Shown here: piece after piece, positions 1 to 10,654 of the stretch
Layout of the letters: every line of letters begins with the position of its first letter
Position numbering within the stretch: position 1 is the first letter of the stretch
From: Poa pratensis
Lineage: Eukaryota > Streptophyta > Magnoliopsida > Poales > Poaceae
Assembly (NCBI GenBank): GCA_947311845.1
Contig: CAMZMU010000027.1
Location: forward strand, 72,272,184 to 72,336,183
DNA: 64,000 nt
Reading direction: 5' to 3'
The notes under the pieces: model-generated
Told to the model about the DNA's origin: nothing
The model's input: the letters and a program-made list of their open reading frames with translations, nothing else
The model's database searches: none
Program-made: the position numbers and the translations under genes

Positions 1-789
1 TTGTGCTCAGTTATTGTACTTAATAGGAGTGGCAACAATACGGTAGCTTTGTGGGATATCCAACATTTCCCTATCATGGGAGCCCATGTTTTATCTTGTT
101 TGTCACATGGTACGGACATACCGTCTGTTAGTCATGCATGATGTTCTTGCTGATAATTGTGTATGGGCTGGTTATACACTTCATGACTGAAGAACCGCAT
201 GCTGATTGCTGGAAATGATATGCTGTGGTCTAGTCTGCTTTTCAGACTATTTTAGTTTTTGATGATCTTTAGCCTTTATCTGTCTTTGGAACTTATGGTT
301 CCTTGCAGTACTCCTACCTTAGCTGTGGTGCATAATCCCTTGGTAAACATGTCAAGTTTGTTTGCGATGATGTTTATTAGTTCGTTGTTGTGGTCATTTG
401 GGTTTATATCTCCTGTCAGCTTAGATCTTTGTGATGCAGTTTTTTTTTACTCGCGATGCATTACTTGTGATGTATTGGGGTATTTGATCTGTCTGCAAAA
501 TCTAAAATATATGCTCTGCTACTTGACAGCAGCATGATAAGATGTATTATGCAATTTTTGCTTGATTATGTTGTAAATCATTATACTTAGGAACTTGCTT
601 TATTTTTTCCAAATCTTACTCTTGGAATCGAGGAAGCGTTAATTGAACATAATCCAGTATCATCATATATTATTTAATGGGCTCAGCCATCTGTACTGGT
701 TTAGTTATTGTGCTAAAATTGCTGGCTGTTTATCTTGATTCGCAGAATGAAAGTCTCATTTCTGGTGTATTTCTTTAATTTTATTTCAG
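1..789. other. AT-rich stretch upstream of DnaJ exon, probably intron
   Basis: No coding stretch is convincing here. The segment is AT-rich and ends in a pyrimidine-rich tract with an AG acceptor at 788-789, so it is most simply the intron before the DnaJ exon at 790. The first J-domain exon (helix II and the HPD motif) is not seen and should lie left of the window or be missing. Confidence 0.5.
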
Positions 790-1331
790 TTCAAGGAGCT
801 TGCACAAGCTTATGAGGTTCTGAGTGACCCTGAGAAGCGTGAGATCTATGATCAGTATGGTGAAGATGCCCTCAAGGAAGGAATGGGAGGAGGTGGAGGT
901 GGAGTTGATCCATTTGACATCTTCTCATCATTCTTTGGACCCTCTTTTGGAGGTATTGTTTGAAGACAACCTGTTTCCCTCTTTAACCGTCAAACTCTGT
1001 TGTAGTCCATGTGGTATCGATGTGCTAAATGCCATATGCGTTTTGTGAGCAGGTGGTGGTGGCTGCAGGGGCAGAAGGCAAAGGAGGGGGAGGATGTTGT
1101 TCATCCACTGAAAGCTTCTCTAGAAGATCTTTACAATGGTACCTCAAAGAAGCTCTCTCTTTCCCGCAGTGTCCTCTGCTCCAAGTGCAAGGGGTAAGTC
1201 TTTTTTGTCCTTTCCAAGTAACCCAGCTGGCCATGTGTTTCTCGCAATACCGTTCTTGAACATAGTTCTTTGTTTATTTCAGGAAGGGCTCCAAGTCTGG
1301 TGCTTCCATGAGGTTTTCGGTGCTGTGAAGT
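790..1331 (+). pseudogene. DnaJ/HSP40 (type I, ANJ1-like) gene fragment, frameshifted
   Basis: Type I DnaJ proteins are co-chaperones of Hsp70 with a J domain, a Gly/Phe region and CXXCXGXG zinc repeats. Exon 790-952 encodes the end of the J domain ([11 protein letters not shown], then [15 protein letters not shown]) and a Gly-rich linker with [11 protein letters not shown]. After a GT..AG intron, exon 1053 to about 1195 encodes the conserved VVHPLKASLEDLYNGTSKK and the first zinc motif CSKCKG. A third piece, 1283-1331, gives GSKSGASMR and then diverges to a stop, so the rest of the zinc domain and the C-terminal domain are missing. The frame from exon one does not reach VVHPLK: one base seems lost in the G-run near 1085-1090. 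Retained introns rule out a processed copy. Its position beside a CACTA end suggests capture by that transposon. I am sure of the family and fairly sure it is non-functional. Confidence 0.85.
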
Positions 1332-1918
1332 GATTTTTCAGGTTTCAGCTATGGTGTGCTGTGAAGTTATGATTAGTGTACTGTGATTCGAATTGTGATT
1401 CGAATTGATGCTGTACTGTGATAACGGGTCCTGTAATAAAAGATTACTGTTTAGAAACTGGTATATAACAGATTTGATTCGAATTGATGTTGTACTGTGA
1501 TGTTTACAAGTTGATGATTCGAATTTGTACCCTGTGATTCGAATTGAGTGATGTGATTTGAATAACAGATTTAGAGTACATTTTGAATTTGCTTGAAAAG
1601 ACCTCAGATTGATTTAGGGGAAGATAATCAGATTGTCCCTAAAGGTTTTAGGGCACTATCTAAAAGTGCCCAAACAACATTTAGGGGCACATTCTCAAAG
1701 TGCCCCTATACATATTTGGGGCATTCGAGAAAATGTCTCTAATTGAATTAGAGGCACTTCCCAAAATGCCCCTGAATTAGAGGCACTTTGAAAAAGTGCC
1801 CCTAAAACCTTTAGCAACACAGGTATTGGTGGCACTTCAAAAAAGTGCCCTTAATACTATTGGAGGTACAAAAGTGACATTTTGGTAAGTGCCCCAAAAG
1901 GTTGACCGTGTGGTAGTG
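1332..1918 (+). mobile_element. 3' end of a CACTA transposon
   Basis: The segment ends TGGTAGTG at 1911-1918, the complement of a CACTAcca terminus. From about 1625 to 1905 the motif GGGGCACTTT and its complement AAAGTGCCCC recur many times in both orientations, as expected of CACTA subterminal repeats. At 1380-1565 a different short repeat built on GATTCGAATT occurs at least five times, twice as a longer unit (about 1394-1421 and 1474-1503). The other terminus is not in the window, so the DnaJ fragment may be cargo. Confidence 0.65.
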
Positions 1919-2439
1919 TTTCCGCCGTAGTCACGCATACTGGCCGGGGGGATGGCCATGTTTGCGGTGCTCTGCATGCTGCTGGCGGTGACGCTGATGG
2001 CGCAGCCCGTGATCTACCTGCTTGGGTTCAAGAATTACCGCCCATAGTACCACGGTGCCAGCCTACCACCACAATAACCGTGCGGTTCGTCGTCGACGGC
2101 GTCAGTGGGGCGAAGCTGCAGCCTGCCTAGCAAGTACTCGTTAATTAGTCGCTAGCTTGCTTCTTCTAGGTATACTATGGGTCTATGGTACTGTGATTAA
2201 GTTATCTTTCTACCTAGATTGCTTACAACATTGTCTCAACTATGTACGTAGTACTAGAAATCACAAAGTTTGCTACGGGCAAATAGATCAGGTACTACGT
2301 TTTTTCAATGAATTGGCTCTGCAGCGGCATCTTTCTGAATAATAGCTCACATGCGGCATCTTTTTGAGAAGTAATTGCTCTGCAGCGACATGGCCGTCAA
2401 GTCATGTTCCCCACGCTGTAACCCAGGTTTGACCGGTAC
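1919..2439. other. Unassigned stretch with a short hydrophobic ORF
   Basis: No gene is certain. The only protein-like piece is 1952-2047 (+), a 31-codon frame with a strongly hydrophobic first half (MAMFAVLCMLLAVTL) followed by a polar tail ending in FKNYRP. It could be the last exon of a membrane protein. I do not recognise it. The remainder, 2048-2439, shows nothing. Confidence 0.25.
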
Positions 2440-2602
2440 GTGGAGTTGTTTTTCTCGAGTGGGACCCACGCGTCAGCGAAACCAACCTCTGTTCGTGGGG
2501 GAACCGTCTCTGCCACGCGCCGGCGTCCCACGGACTCCTCACTCTGTCCCGTCGTCTCGGTTTCTCCGGGCTGGGCGAAATTATCCTGGCGACGGCGAGT
2601 CG

Positions 2603-2731
2603 AGCGGCGGCAATGGAGCGGGCAACTCGAGCTGTGGCAAAGAAGCGGGCGATTCGAGCTGCGGCAATGGAGCGGGCGAGTTGAGCTGCGGCGAGGGGGC
2701 GGGCGACTGGAGCGCCGGCAATGGAGTCGAG
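2603..2731 (+). repeat. 27-bp coding minisatellite, about 4.5 units
   Basis: Units start at 2603, 2630, 2657, 2684 and 2711. Each is close to AGCtgcGGCaatGGAGCGGG followed by a seven-base variable end. Being divisible by three it keeps frame and gives nine-residue peptide repeats. Confidence 0.8.
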
Positions 2732-2979
2732 CAAGCTGGCGGCGATTCCAGCGGCGGAGGGAAGAGCGGCCGCGCAAGTCCAGTGGCGGCACCCGGAGTC
2801 GAGCAAGCTGGCGGCAAGCTGGTGCGTGGAGGGAGCGGCGAGGGAGGATGGGGTGGTGCGGGTACACGGTCGCAGAGGTGACCGGCGGCCCGATTTGTGT
2901 CTCGTACCTACCGGATTTCACTCCACCAGTACTGCAACAGGCGTGGAAGCATCACGGCTACTACAGCCGCAAGGGTTTT

Positions 2980-5272
2980 TGAAAGGATAATGATGTCGCC
3001 TAGAGGGGGGTGAATAAGCGGTTTAAAAACTTTTCCGGTTTAGTCTTGATAATTGCGGAATAAAACTAGGTGTTTAAATTAGCAAGCCGACAACCTAAAT
3101 AAACTAGGCTCACCTATGTGCACCAACAACTTATGCTAAGCAAGACAAGCAACAAAGTGATAGCAATATAGAATACTTCAAGCACGAAGGCTATCACAAT
3201 GTAAAGTGCATAAGTAAAAGGCTCGGGTATAGAAATAACCGAGGCACGCGGAGACGAGGAAGTATTCCCGAGTTCCTCTTGTTAAGAGAGTACGTCTCGT
3301 TGGAGAGGTGTGAACCGACACAACGGTTCAACAGCCACAAAGGTTTCACCTTCTTCTCCGATGAACCGCACCACAAAGGTTTGGTTCACCTTCCACTATC
3401 GGAATCCTTCGAGGCGGAATCCGGAGCCTTTCAACAACAATCCGGGGCACAACCCACAATAGGATTGGGGCTCCCGAACGGCTTTCAACAACAATCCGGG
3501 CACAACCCACAACGGGATTGGGGGCTCCCGAACGGCTTCACAAGTGACCACAAAGGTCCAACCACGACACGGGCGTCTAGGGTAAAAGGACCCAAGAGTA
3601 ACAAGTTCACAAGCTTTCAACTTCCACGAATCCTCGTGGAGGGCACACCGATGCACCAAATGCAAAAGGCAAGAGCACAAGTGCTTAAATCCTCCACTCT
3701 CAAATTCCAACAAAGCAACGAATTCTTATGGGGAATAAGAGAGGAAGAACAAAGAGGAGAACCACACAAGAACTCCAAGAACTAGATCCACTAGGTTCCC
3801 CTCACTTAGAGGAGAGATTGATTGGTGGAAATGTAGATCTAGGTCTTCTCCTTCAATCCTCCAAAGATCAAAAAGTTTGGGTGGAGGGATTGGGAGATAT
3901 TGAAGAAATGAGCTTGCAACAATGAAGGAGAGAGAAAGAAAATCGTGCTGGACAGAGTTGGCTGGCTGGAGGTAGGTGGAGGGGTATTTATACCCCTCCC
4001 AGAAAAAGAGCCATTGCAGCCAGTTTCACACCGGAGACTCCGGTCCAAGTGACCGGAGACTCCGGCCTGGGGCGGAAACTCTGGCCCCCACCAGAGGGTG
4101 AACCACTTTCAGACGAGAGAATCTAAACCAGAAACTCCGGTCCCCTAGGGCTGGAAACTCCGGTCTGGGGCGGATACTCCGGCCCCTTGGGCCGGAAACT
4201 CCGGCCCCCACCAGGGGCTGAACCTCAAAAACACTCTCCGAGAAAAAGCTCTGAGTCCGGAGACTCCAGTCCTGGGCACCGGAGACTCCGGCCTGGAAAA
4301 CCAGCAAAACTGTAAGCTCCATAAATTTTGCGAGAAAACTCCAAATGAGATGAAACCAACTTTGTTGTAAAGATAACGACGAGAGCTTTGCTACAAAAAA
4401 CGCAACAAGTTTTCCATAAATAGAGTTAAGTTGGCACACATTGGAGGGTGTGGAACTTTCCTCAAAGATAAACTGATAATATTTCCAACACGAAAACGCA
4501 ACAAGTTTTCCATAAGAAATCCGTTTTCGAAGAACTTGGGCTTGTCATGAAGATCACGACAAGCACCAAAACCCAACAAGGAGAAAAGCCACATAAGAAC
4601 CAAGAAAGATGAAATGCCAAGTATGCAAAGGTTTGAGCTCTCCATAAAGATGCGATCAAGTTACTCACTTGAGAGCCCCTCTTGATAGTACGCCGTCTAT
4701 CCTAAAACCCGGTGTCCCACTAAAACATGAGACCGGTAAAATAGAAAACCTATCAAGATCATACCTTTGCCTTGCGCATTCCACTTGAGCTCGATGATGA
4801 CGATCTTGACTCTCTCAAGTTGGAACACCTTTCTTGATTGTGCTAGCTAGCACATGCTTGATGAAGACTTCTCCAAATGCTCCCCCATACTCCATTATGG
4901 GAGGCCTCGCTAAGCTCCATCTTCATGTCTCCTTTGCAAGCTTCAATCAAATGATATCTTCCGAGATGCATCATATTGAACTTGCACTTCATCTTCTTCT
5001 CTTGATATGTATGATGGCTTGGGGTTAAACATGATAGTTCTCAATCTTCTTTTCCATGTCATACTTGCAATGAGCTCAACTCTACACATGACCATTCTTC
5101 ATATAAACCCTTGAATAGAGCATTGGTCATCATGTCATCTTCAAGAGTCCAACACATGAACTCCTATATTTCCCATGGACAAGATCTTTAAGAATATCTC
5201 AATGTAAACATTAGTCCATAAGGATTGTCATTAATTACCAAAACCACGCATGGGGGCAACCATGCACTTTCA
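2980..5272 (-). mobile_element. Solo LTR (or LTR-like element), 2.29 kb, TSD GTTTT
   Basis: The element starts TGAAAG and ends CTTTCA, giving the TG..CA ends and short inverted repeat of an LTR. It is flanked by GTTTT at 2975-2979 and 5273-5277. The end at 5200-5272 (read on the minus strand: TGAAAGTGCATGG, then GTTTTGGTAATTAATGAC) and the end near 2991-3020 (CGCCTAGAGGGGGGTGAATA) are, from memory, common in grass genomes. No primer site, gag or pol is visible, so a solo LTR left by LTR-LTR recombination is the simplest reading. The family is not named. A non-autonomous element is the alternative. Confidence 0.65.
4030..4300. repeat. Cluster of short CCGGAGACTCCGG palindromes
   Basis: Within the LTR, at least ten copies of a CGGAaACTCCGG/CCGGAGACTCCGG core occur between 4030 and 4300, separated by GGGGC- or CCCC-rich spacers. 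Each core is self-complementary, so the tract can fold in many ways on either strand. Confidence 0.7.
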
Positions 5273-5529
5273 GTTTTCCGCATGGCGGTGATTCGCCGCC
5301 GATGACGAGGCAGAGGTTTGCGTCGATGCGCAAAATTGCTGCGAGCGACGAGAGCAGCTCGGGCGGTGCTGCGGGCGACGAGAGCAGCTCAGGCGGGAGC
5401 TCATCGAGCAGCAGTTCAGCAATGGACTTCGATGCCGCGTTGACCCAAGAGGCTTTCAACCTAGTTGCAGGGATGGCGGCGAACAGATTGTTCTGCTCCG
5501 AAACCCTCTGCGAGATGAAATCGAGCTAG

Positions 5530-6099
5530 AAGATTGTGCTGCAGAGCCATGGCGGAGGGAAGATTGTGCTGCAGAGCCATGGCGGAGGGAAGATCTTGTT
5601 GCATTATGTAGAGAACTAGTGTACTGAATTTTGTTAGGTGTCTGAAACCATTTCAAGCAGTGTTTGCTTAGCACTGGGAGCGTGTGGTAGTAGTTCTTTT
5701 GCGAAATGGCAATGTAAGCACTACATCGAACACCTTGGAGGCGTGCTCTGGACGTGCGCTGGACGTGCTCTGGACGTGTCGTGGCACGTTCCGGTAGGTG
5801 AAACCTAGTTTTTGTAGGTGAAACCTTGTAAACAAAATGTAAATTATTGTGTTCTTCGTTTTTATGTTCTTTGTGGCATTCGCATGCCGTCAGATTGTGG
5901 CATGCACACTGTCGAACACCTTTGGGAGCGCGCTCTAGGCACACCCGATTGTGGCATTCGCACGCTGTCGTATTGAAAACGAGTTGAAACCTTGTCAACT
6001 AGGTAGAGGCTTATGTCATCTATAGACAAAATGCTTTAATTTATTATTTAACTTACCAAAATTCAAATATTGCTAGTGTTGCTAGTGTTACCAAAATGT
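5530..6099. other. 3' flank with a 30-bp tandem duplication
   Basis: A 30-bp unit containing GCTGCAGAGCCATGGCGG is repeated exactly at 5531-5560 and 5561-5590, directly after the stop of the upstream frame. At 5740-5790 the words GTGCTCTGGACGTG recur. No convincing coding stretch is seen. Confidence 0.5.
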
Positions 6100-6730
6100 A
6101 AACATTTGTAACTATTACCTCCAAATGGTGGTAGATTTTTCGCAAACAGAGGCATAGCCTAGTGGCAAAGGGTTGATGCTCCCTTTGCCCACCTAAGTTC
6201 AAGTCTCCTTACTCGCAATTTAGGTGTTGCACATTATATGTCATGTCCAGTAGCTTTGTGGCTCGGGCAGGTCATTATTATCGATTAAATCGATAATAAT
6301 GAGTTGTCTCAACCACTGAGATGCTGCAATGTGACAAATTTTTTGAATTTTTGATTTTTTATATTTTGATTCTTTTGTGCTAATTTATGAATATTTGAAT
6401 TCAACATTGAACCAAAATTGAAAATATTAACCTTCTAATGTTGGTAGATTTGTCACAAACAGGGGCATAGCCTAGTGGCAAAGGGTTGATGCTCCCTTTG
6501 CCCACCTAAGTTCGTGTCCGCTGGCTCGCAATTTAGGTGTTCCACATTATATGTCCTAATCCAGTAGCTTTGTGGGTCGGGCATCTCATTATTATAGAAT
6601 TTCTATAATAGTGAGTTGTCCCATCCATTAAAATATTGCACTTGGACAAATTCTTTTGAATTTTTGATTTTTTTATAGATTGATTCAACTTTGAATGTTT
6701 GAATTCAACTTTGAACCAAAATTCAACTTT
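6100..6730 (+). repeat. Tandem duplication with tRNA-like A and B boxes (SINE-like)
   Basis: Two copies of about 310 bp lie head to tail. In copy one TAGCCTAGTGG at 6155-6165 fits the pol III A box (TRGYNNARNGG) and GTTCAAGTC at 6197-6205 fits the B box (GTTCRANNC), at tRNA-like spacing. In copy two the A box is kept at 6469-6479 but the B box has decayed to GTTCGTGTC at 6510-6518. Each copy also has a palindrome, 6273-6301 (13-bp stem, 3-base loop) and 6585-6615 (15-bp stem, 1-base centre, one G.T). No poly(A) or target duplication was found, so SINE is a suggestion, not a call. Confidence 0.5.
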
Positions 6731-6994
6731 GAATATTTGAATATTTGTGCTATACTTGGATGTTGCAATGATTTTATACTATTATGTAGTAGGTTGATCT
6801 AATTTGGTCATCCCCATTTATAATCCTGTCAATTTTCACATCAGTTCTCCAAAATGAGCTACAAATGAGACCCAAAGGTAGCCCAAACAGCCTCATTTAT
6901 AATCCTGTCATTTTTTTCGACCTTCTCTAAAAGATCTCAAACTCTAGGGTTAACATATATTGCACTAATATAGTGTCCTAGACCAATTTTTAAC

Positions 6995-7305
6995 GCAAAA
7001 CTTGTTTAAAAGTTGGTTTGACTTTTGTTGACCAATTTTTGAAATATTCAAAAAATATTCAAAAAACATCAAAAAAATGCAAATCCAGTGCACATGGACT
7101 TAGTTTATCATGTACTAACAGCTCCAACTGATAAACAAGGTCTAGACACAGTGTCTAGACCTTGTTTATCAGTTGGAGCTGTTAGTACATGACAAAATAA
7201 TACCATGTGCACTGGATTTGCATTTTTTGATGTTTTTTGAATATTTCAAATTCGGCCAAACTCGAACCAAATCTGCATTTAAACAAGTTTTACACACCAA
7301 AATGG
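6995..7305. repeat. Long fold-back centred at 7150
   Basis: Sequence left of 7150 is closely complementary to sequence right of it. The innermost 7141-7149 pairs perfectly with 7151-7159, and pairing continues with few mismatches to at least 7045 and 7255, then more loosely to about 6995 and 7305. There is almost no loop. This is the form of a MITE-derived or long-hairpin small-RNA precursor. Confidence 0.7.
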
Positions 7306-7690
7306 AAAAATAAGCCTAGATCATTCTTTGTCACACCAAAATGAAGGTTTGGTGAGGTTTTGGACAATTTCATGTTGCAAATCACAAACCACCTCTCTTC
7401 ACACATGAGACTTCAAATGAGGTCTAAAGGTAGTGTAAACGGCTCCATTTCTAAGCAAGATTTTTTTCGGCCATCTCTAAATCAGCCAAATAACTTTCCT
7501 ACACATCTACTCTATGTATAAAAACCATGGGCACTGAATTTGCAATTTTTTTGATGTTTTTTGAATGTTTTATGATTATTTCAAATTCGGCCAAACTCAA
7601 ACCAAATCAGCATTTAAACAAGGTTTACACATCAAAATGGAAAACTAAGCCTGATCATTCTAAGTCCCACCAATATGAAGGTTCTGTGAT
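7206..7690. repeat. Diverged direct repeat of about 160 bp
   Basis: 7206-7365 and 7525-7690 share long blocks, including GATGTTTTTTGAAT, CAAATTCGGCCAAACTC and AACCAAATC.GCATTTAAACA. The first copy overlaps the right arm of the fold-back, so this repeat word occurs three times within 700 bp, twice direct and once inverted. Confidence 0.6.
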
Positions 7691-7749
7691 TATTTTAATT
7701 TTTTCTGAATTAGTTGCTCAACCCACACAAAATCCTATGAAGCTTCTGT

Positions 7750-8163
7750 GATTTAACCCTGGCCGTCCGATCATGCCTTCTAGAAGGAAACCACCCCGAT
7801 CCGCGCCACTCCCAGTTCTACGCTCTGATTGACCAGGCTGATCATGCCTTCAAGAAGGATTTTTTTTAGCTGCAGTGTTTCGAACGCGCGTAGGCCACGG
7901 CCCAACAAACTCCACGGCCTAACAATTTTTTTTAGCTGCGTGTTTTATTAATTTCAAAAGCGGATAGGCTACGACCCAACTCGACGGCCCAGAAAACTCG
8001 CCGGCCCATGTCGTTCCCTGGCTATTTCTCTTCTTATCCACTAACCCATGTCGTGACCTAGCTATTTCCCCATTCCCCACCCTCGCTGCCGCTCGCATTA
8101 GCTCGCCGCCGGTGATCAAATCGAGCTACGCCAGTAGATCCAGCCCCGCGGCCCGCCGATGTT
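7750..8163. other. Leader-like region upstream of the split gene at 8167
   Basis: The segment shifts from AT-rich repeat to GC-rich sequence with duplicated words (TGATCATGCCTTC near 7775 and 7841; TTTTTTTTAGCTGC near 7862 and 7925). It may be a promoter and 5' leader, but no TATA box could be placed with confidence. Confidence 0.3.
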
Positions 8164-8451
8164 TAGGAGGGGAGGTCCAATCGTGGCCGGGGTGGCCATT
8201 CCGGCGGTGGCAACGGCTCTGACGATGAGCGGAAGGGGCGGAAGAGGCGGGTTCCGGCTGACCCCGCTCGGAAGGCCGTGGCCGCGTCCGACGGCGGTCG
8301 TAAGCGAGGCGCGCGTGCGTGGACGAACCGCGGCATGCAGCCTCCGCCTGCGTACGAGCGCCGCGAGCTGCCTGCGTACGACCGCCGCATGGCGATGGCT
8401 GGAAGCTCCTCCGGTGCAGAGAGCTCCTCCATCACTCAGGCACGAGCACCG

Positions 8452-10365
8452 TGTTGGAGATATGACCTAGAGACAATAATAATTAAGTTTATTATTTATC
8501 TCCATGTTTATTATTAATGTTTGTATCTTTATGCTACAACTGTATTGGGTTCTTGTATAGCAAATACAACGTATGCAAGAGGAAAACCTCCGATACACGT
8601 GTAGAGATACGAACGGAAAAAGAGGTCCTGGTCTTGTCTCTAAGACTAGCCTATCTTGTTACTCGATGATCATGTTTTACTGATCATGGACTTTGTATAA
8701 GTCATTCAACTATAGGAGTGGATTATCGGAATAATAATCGCATTGAACCGACCCACCGTATGATCTTGCTATGAGACAAATCGTCAACGATGAAATAGCG
8801 ATTGATCATCTATTTAGTTATCGTTAATTAGATTCCTAATATGTGTTATGATCAAAGGGTTTGATCACACTAGGGCACATTGTCTCAATATCGAGATATC
8901 ATTGGTATCGTGCACGTAAGGGGATTAAGCGTAATGAGTAACACACAGTTTTTGTTGTTCATTCACAACACAAGGGTGCCAGTACGAATGCCTAACCCAC
9001 TGCTGGTTATTGTTTGGTAAGCTCCCAAACAATACTTTGTGATTGCTGAACCTTTCGGGTCACTCGCTTAAGCTGTAGGTCAATCTTTGATCGAGAGTAA
9101 AGATGTAGTTTTAGTGGGAATGAGATTGTGTCGAATTAGCTCCGATGTCACTGGACTTATTCCGGTGAATTATAACTTAGAGAAAATGCGGACATCTAAT
9201 GTCCCGGGATGGTAGGAATAGTTTCTATCATCTGCGGATTCAATCCGAGTGCTTATGAAGAAGGAAATATTGTTCCGATGTTTTTGTTGGTGGATACTAG
9301 GTATCCCGGTTCATATAAATATGAGTTATATGATAAGGAATTAATTCCGGGAATTTTCTATAAAGGAAATATTCATTTAGAAATTAATTAGACAAAACAA
9401 TTAATTATTTATTTAATTAATATATTGGAAAATATAAATAAATGAATTTATTTTGGAGCCCAATAAAAGGGGGCTGCCAAGTGGGCCGATGGGGCCCACA
9501 AGGCAGCCGCACCCCACAAGGAAGTGGGGAGGCCGAGTCCGAGTTGGGGAGGGACTTCCCCGCTCCCCGGCGGCTAGGGCGGGCCCCATGCAGGCGCCGG
9601 CCAAGGCGGGCCCCACGTGGCAGCGCCCAAGGCGGGCCCCACGGGGCGCGAGGCGGTGGGCTCGGGTGGGCCCCACCCGCCTAGGTCGGTTGGCCTAGGG
9701 CAGGCCCCGCCCGGCGGCGGCCATGCAAGGAAGGAGGAGGAGGGGAAAGGGAGGGGAGGGAAGTTGGGGTCCTACTCCAACTCCCCCTCCCAAGCCGAGT
9801 TGGGCAAGGGGACTTTCCCCCTTGCCCAAGCACCTCCACCCCTTGGCCTCCTTTATAAGCAACCCACAGCCCCTAGGGTTTGACAAGCAATTGCATTTTC
9901 TCTCTCTATCTCTTGTAGATCTCATGTGTTGAGAATTAGACGTCTCTAATCTTCTCATATAGATCTAATCTAGTTGATTAGATCCACCACCTAAACTACG
10001 CCGCAAGGCTGACTCTCTTCACCACGTGCTAGTAGCTAGGCGGTGAACGCACGGGGTGGGTTGACACGGTGTATGTGTGGATACCGCTAGAGCGGGATTT
10101 GCGCAAGTAAGTTCCTTGGACAACGGAACAACTTCATCAAGGTCTACATCAACGACGACATACGGCAACAATCTCACCTCCCGGCGTGGACGTGAGATTC
10201 TTCATCAGGCTTCACCGACATCTACTTCGACAAACACAAGATCTTCCGCAAGCGTGTTTGTAAGTATTCTGAATCATCGCATTATGGGGTGAAACGTACC
10301 TTCATAGAATAGATCTTGGCAGTAAGGTTACGGATAAATTTTAAAGTTTTCCCCGCAACCCAATA
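8452..10365 (+). mobile_element. Copia (BARE/Angela-like) solo LTR, 1.9 kb, TSD CACCG
   Basis: The element begins TGTTGGAGATATGACCTAGA, very like the start of BARE/Angela/WIS LTRs, and ends CCAATA, one change from the expected CCAACA partner of TGTTGG. CACCG flanks it at 8447-8451 and 10366-10370. Its length (1914 bp) suits that LTR class. No primer site or internal domain is present, so two LTRs have recombined to one. Confidence 0.8.
9852..9859 (+). promoter_or_regulatory. Putative LTR TATA box
   Basis: TTTATAAG sits after a GC-rich block in the second half of the LTR, where the U3/R boundary of such LTRs lies. It is the likely core promoter of the lost retrotransposon. Confidence 0.4.
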
Positions 10366-10654
10366 CACCGCTGCCGCCGCCGAAGAGGGAGGAGGAGGAG
10401 CAGGAGCGCCCACCGCGCAGCGGCCGCCCCTCCTTCGCGGGGACTTCATCTCCGATGAGGATCTGCCCTGGGTCATCTTGGAGGTGTTCCAGCGCAGCAC
10501 AGAGGAGGAGAAGCGCCGTCAGATGGAGGTGGAGCTCGACCAACGCTGCCTCGAGGTCGGGATTTACAATTCCCTCCACGAAGTCATCGACATCAGCAGC
10601 TCGGACTCCAACGGGCCCGACTCCACCGGGCTATTCGACTCCGACGAGGACTAG

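Larger units (their letters stand above)
2440..5529 (+). pseudogene. Unknown protein gene split by a solo LTR
   Basis: An open frame from ATG 2440 runs to 2979, where an LTR is inserted. If one 5-bp target copy and the insert are left out, the same frame continues at 5278 and ends at the stop 5527-5529, about 263 codons in all. The first part is Arg/Trp/Ser-rich and includes a 27-bp repeat read as nine-residue units. Just before the insertion it reads YLPDFTPPVLQQAWKHHGYY. The last part has two DESSSGG repeats, a poly-Ser run and an ordinary-looking C-terminus, MDFDAALTQEAFNLVAGMAA. I do not recognise a domain. The GC-rich start is open in more than one frame, so the true start is unsure. The exact continuity of frame across the insertion is the main evidence that this was coding. 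Confidence 0.4.
8167..10654 (+). pseudogene. Unknown acidic-tail protein gene split by a copia solo LTR
   Basis: Left of the LTR the protein-like frame (8167-8451) has an RG/RK-rich basic start (GGNGSDDERKGRKRR), then YERRELPAYDRRMAMAGSSS. Right of it, 10436-10654 encodes an acidic, helical-looking tail: FISDEDLPWVILEVFQRS, EEEKRRQMEVELDQRCLEVG, and the end GLFDSDED before the stop. From memory this arrangement resembles a large, uncharacterised wheat protein family, which I cannot verify. Leaving out the LTR and one CACCG copy, the two good frames do not match: the left frame continues as PPPKREEEEQE and the tail frame is one base off, so an indel lies between about 10370 and 10440. A TAG at 8164-8166 also blocks the frame upstream. 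I read it as a decayed gene. Confidence 0.5.

Noticed and set aside
6150..6215. A tRNA gene
   Set aside because: Only the A and B boxes fit. I could not form acceptor or anticodon stems, and the context is a duplicated repeat.
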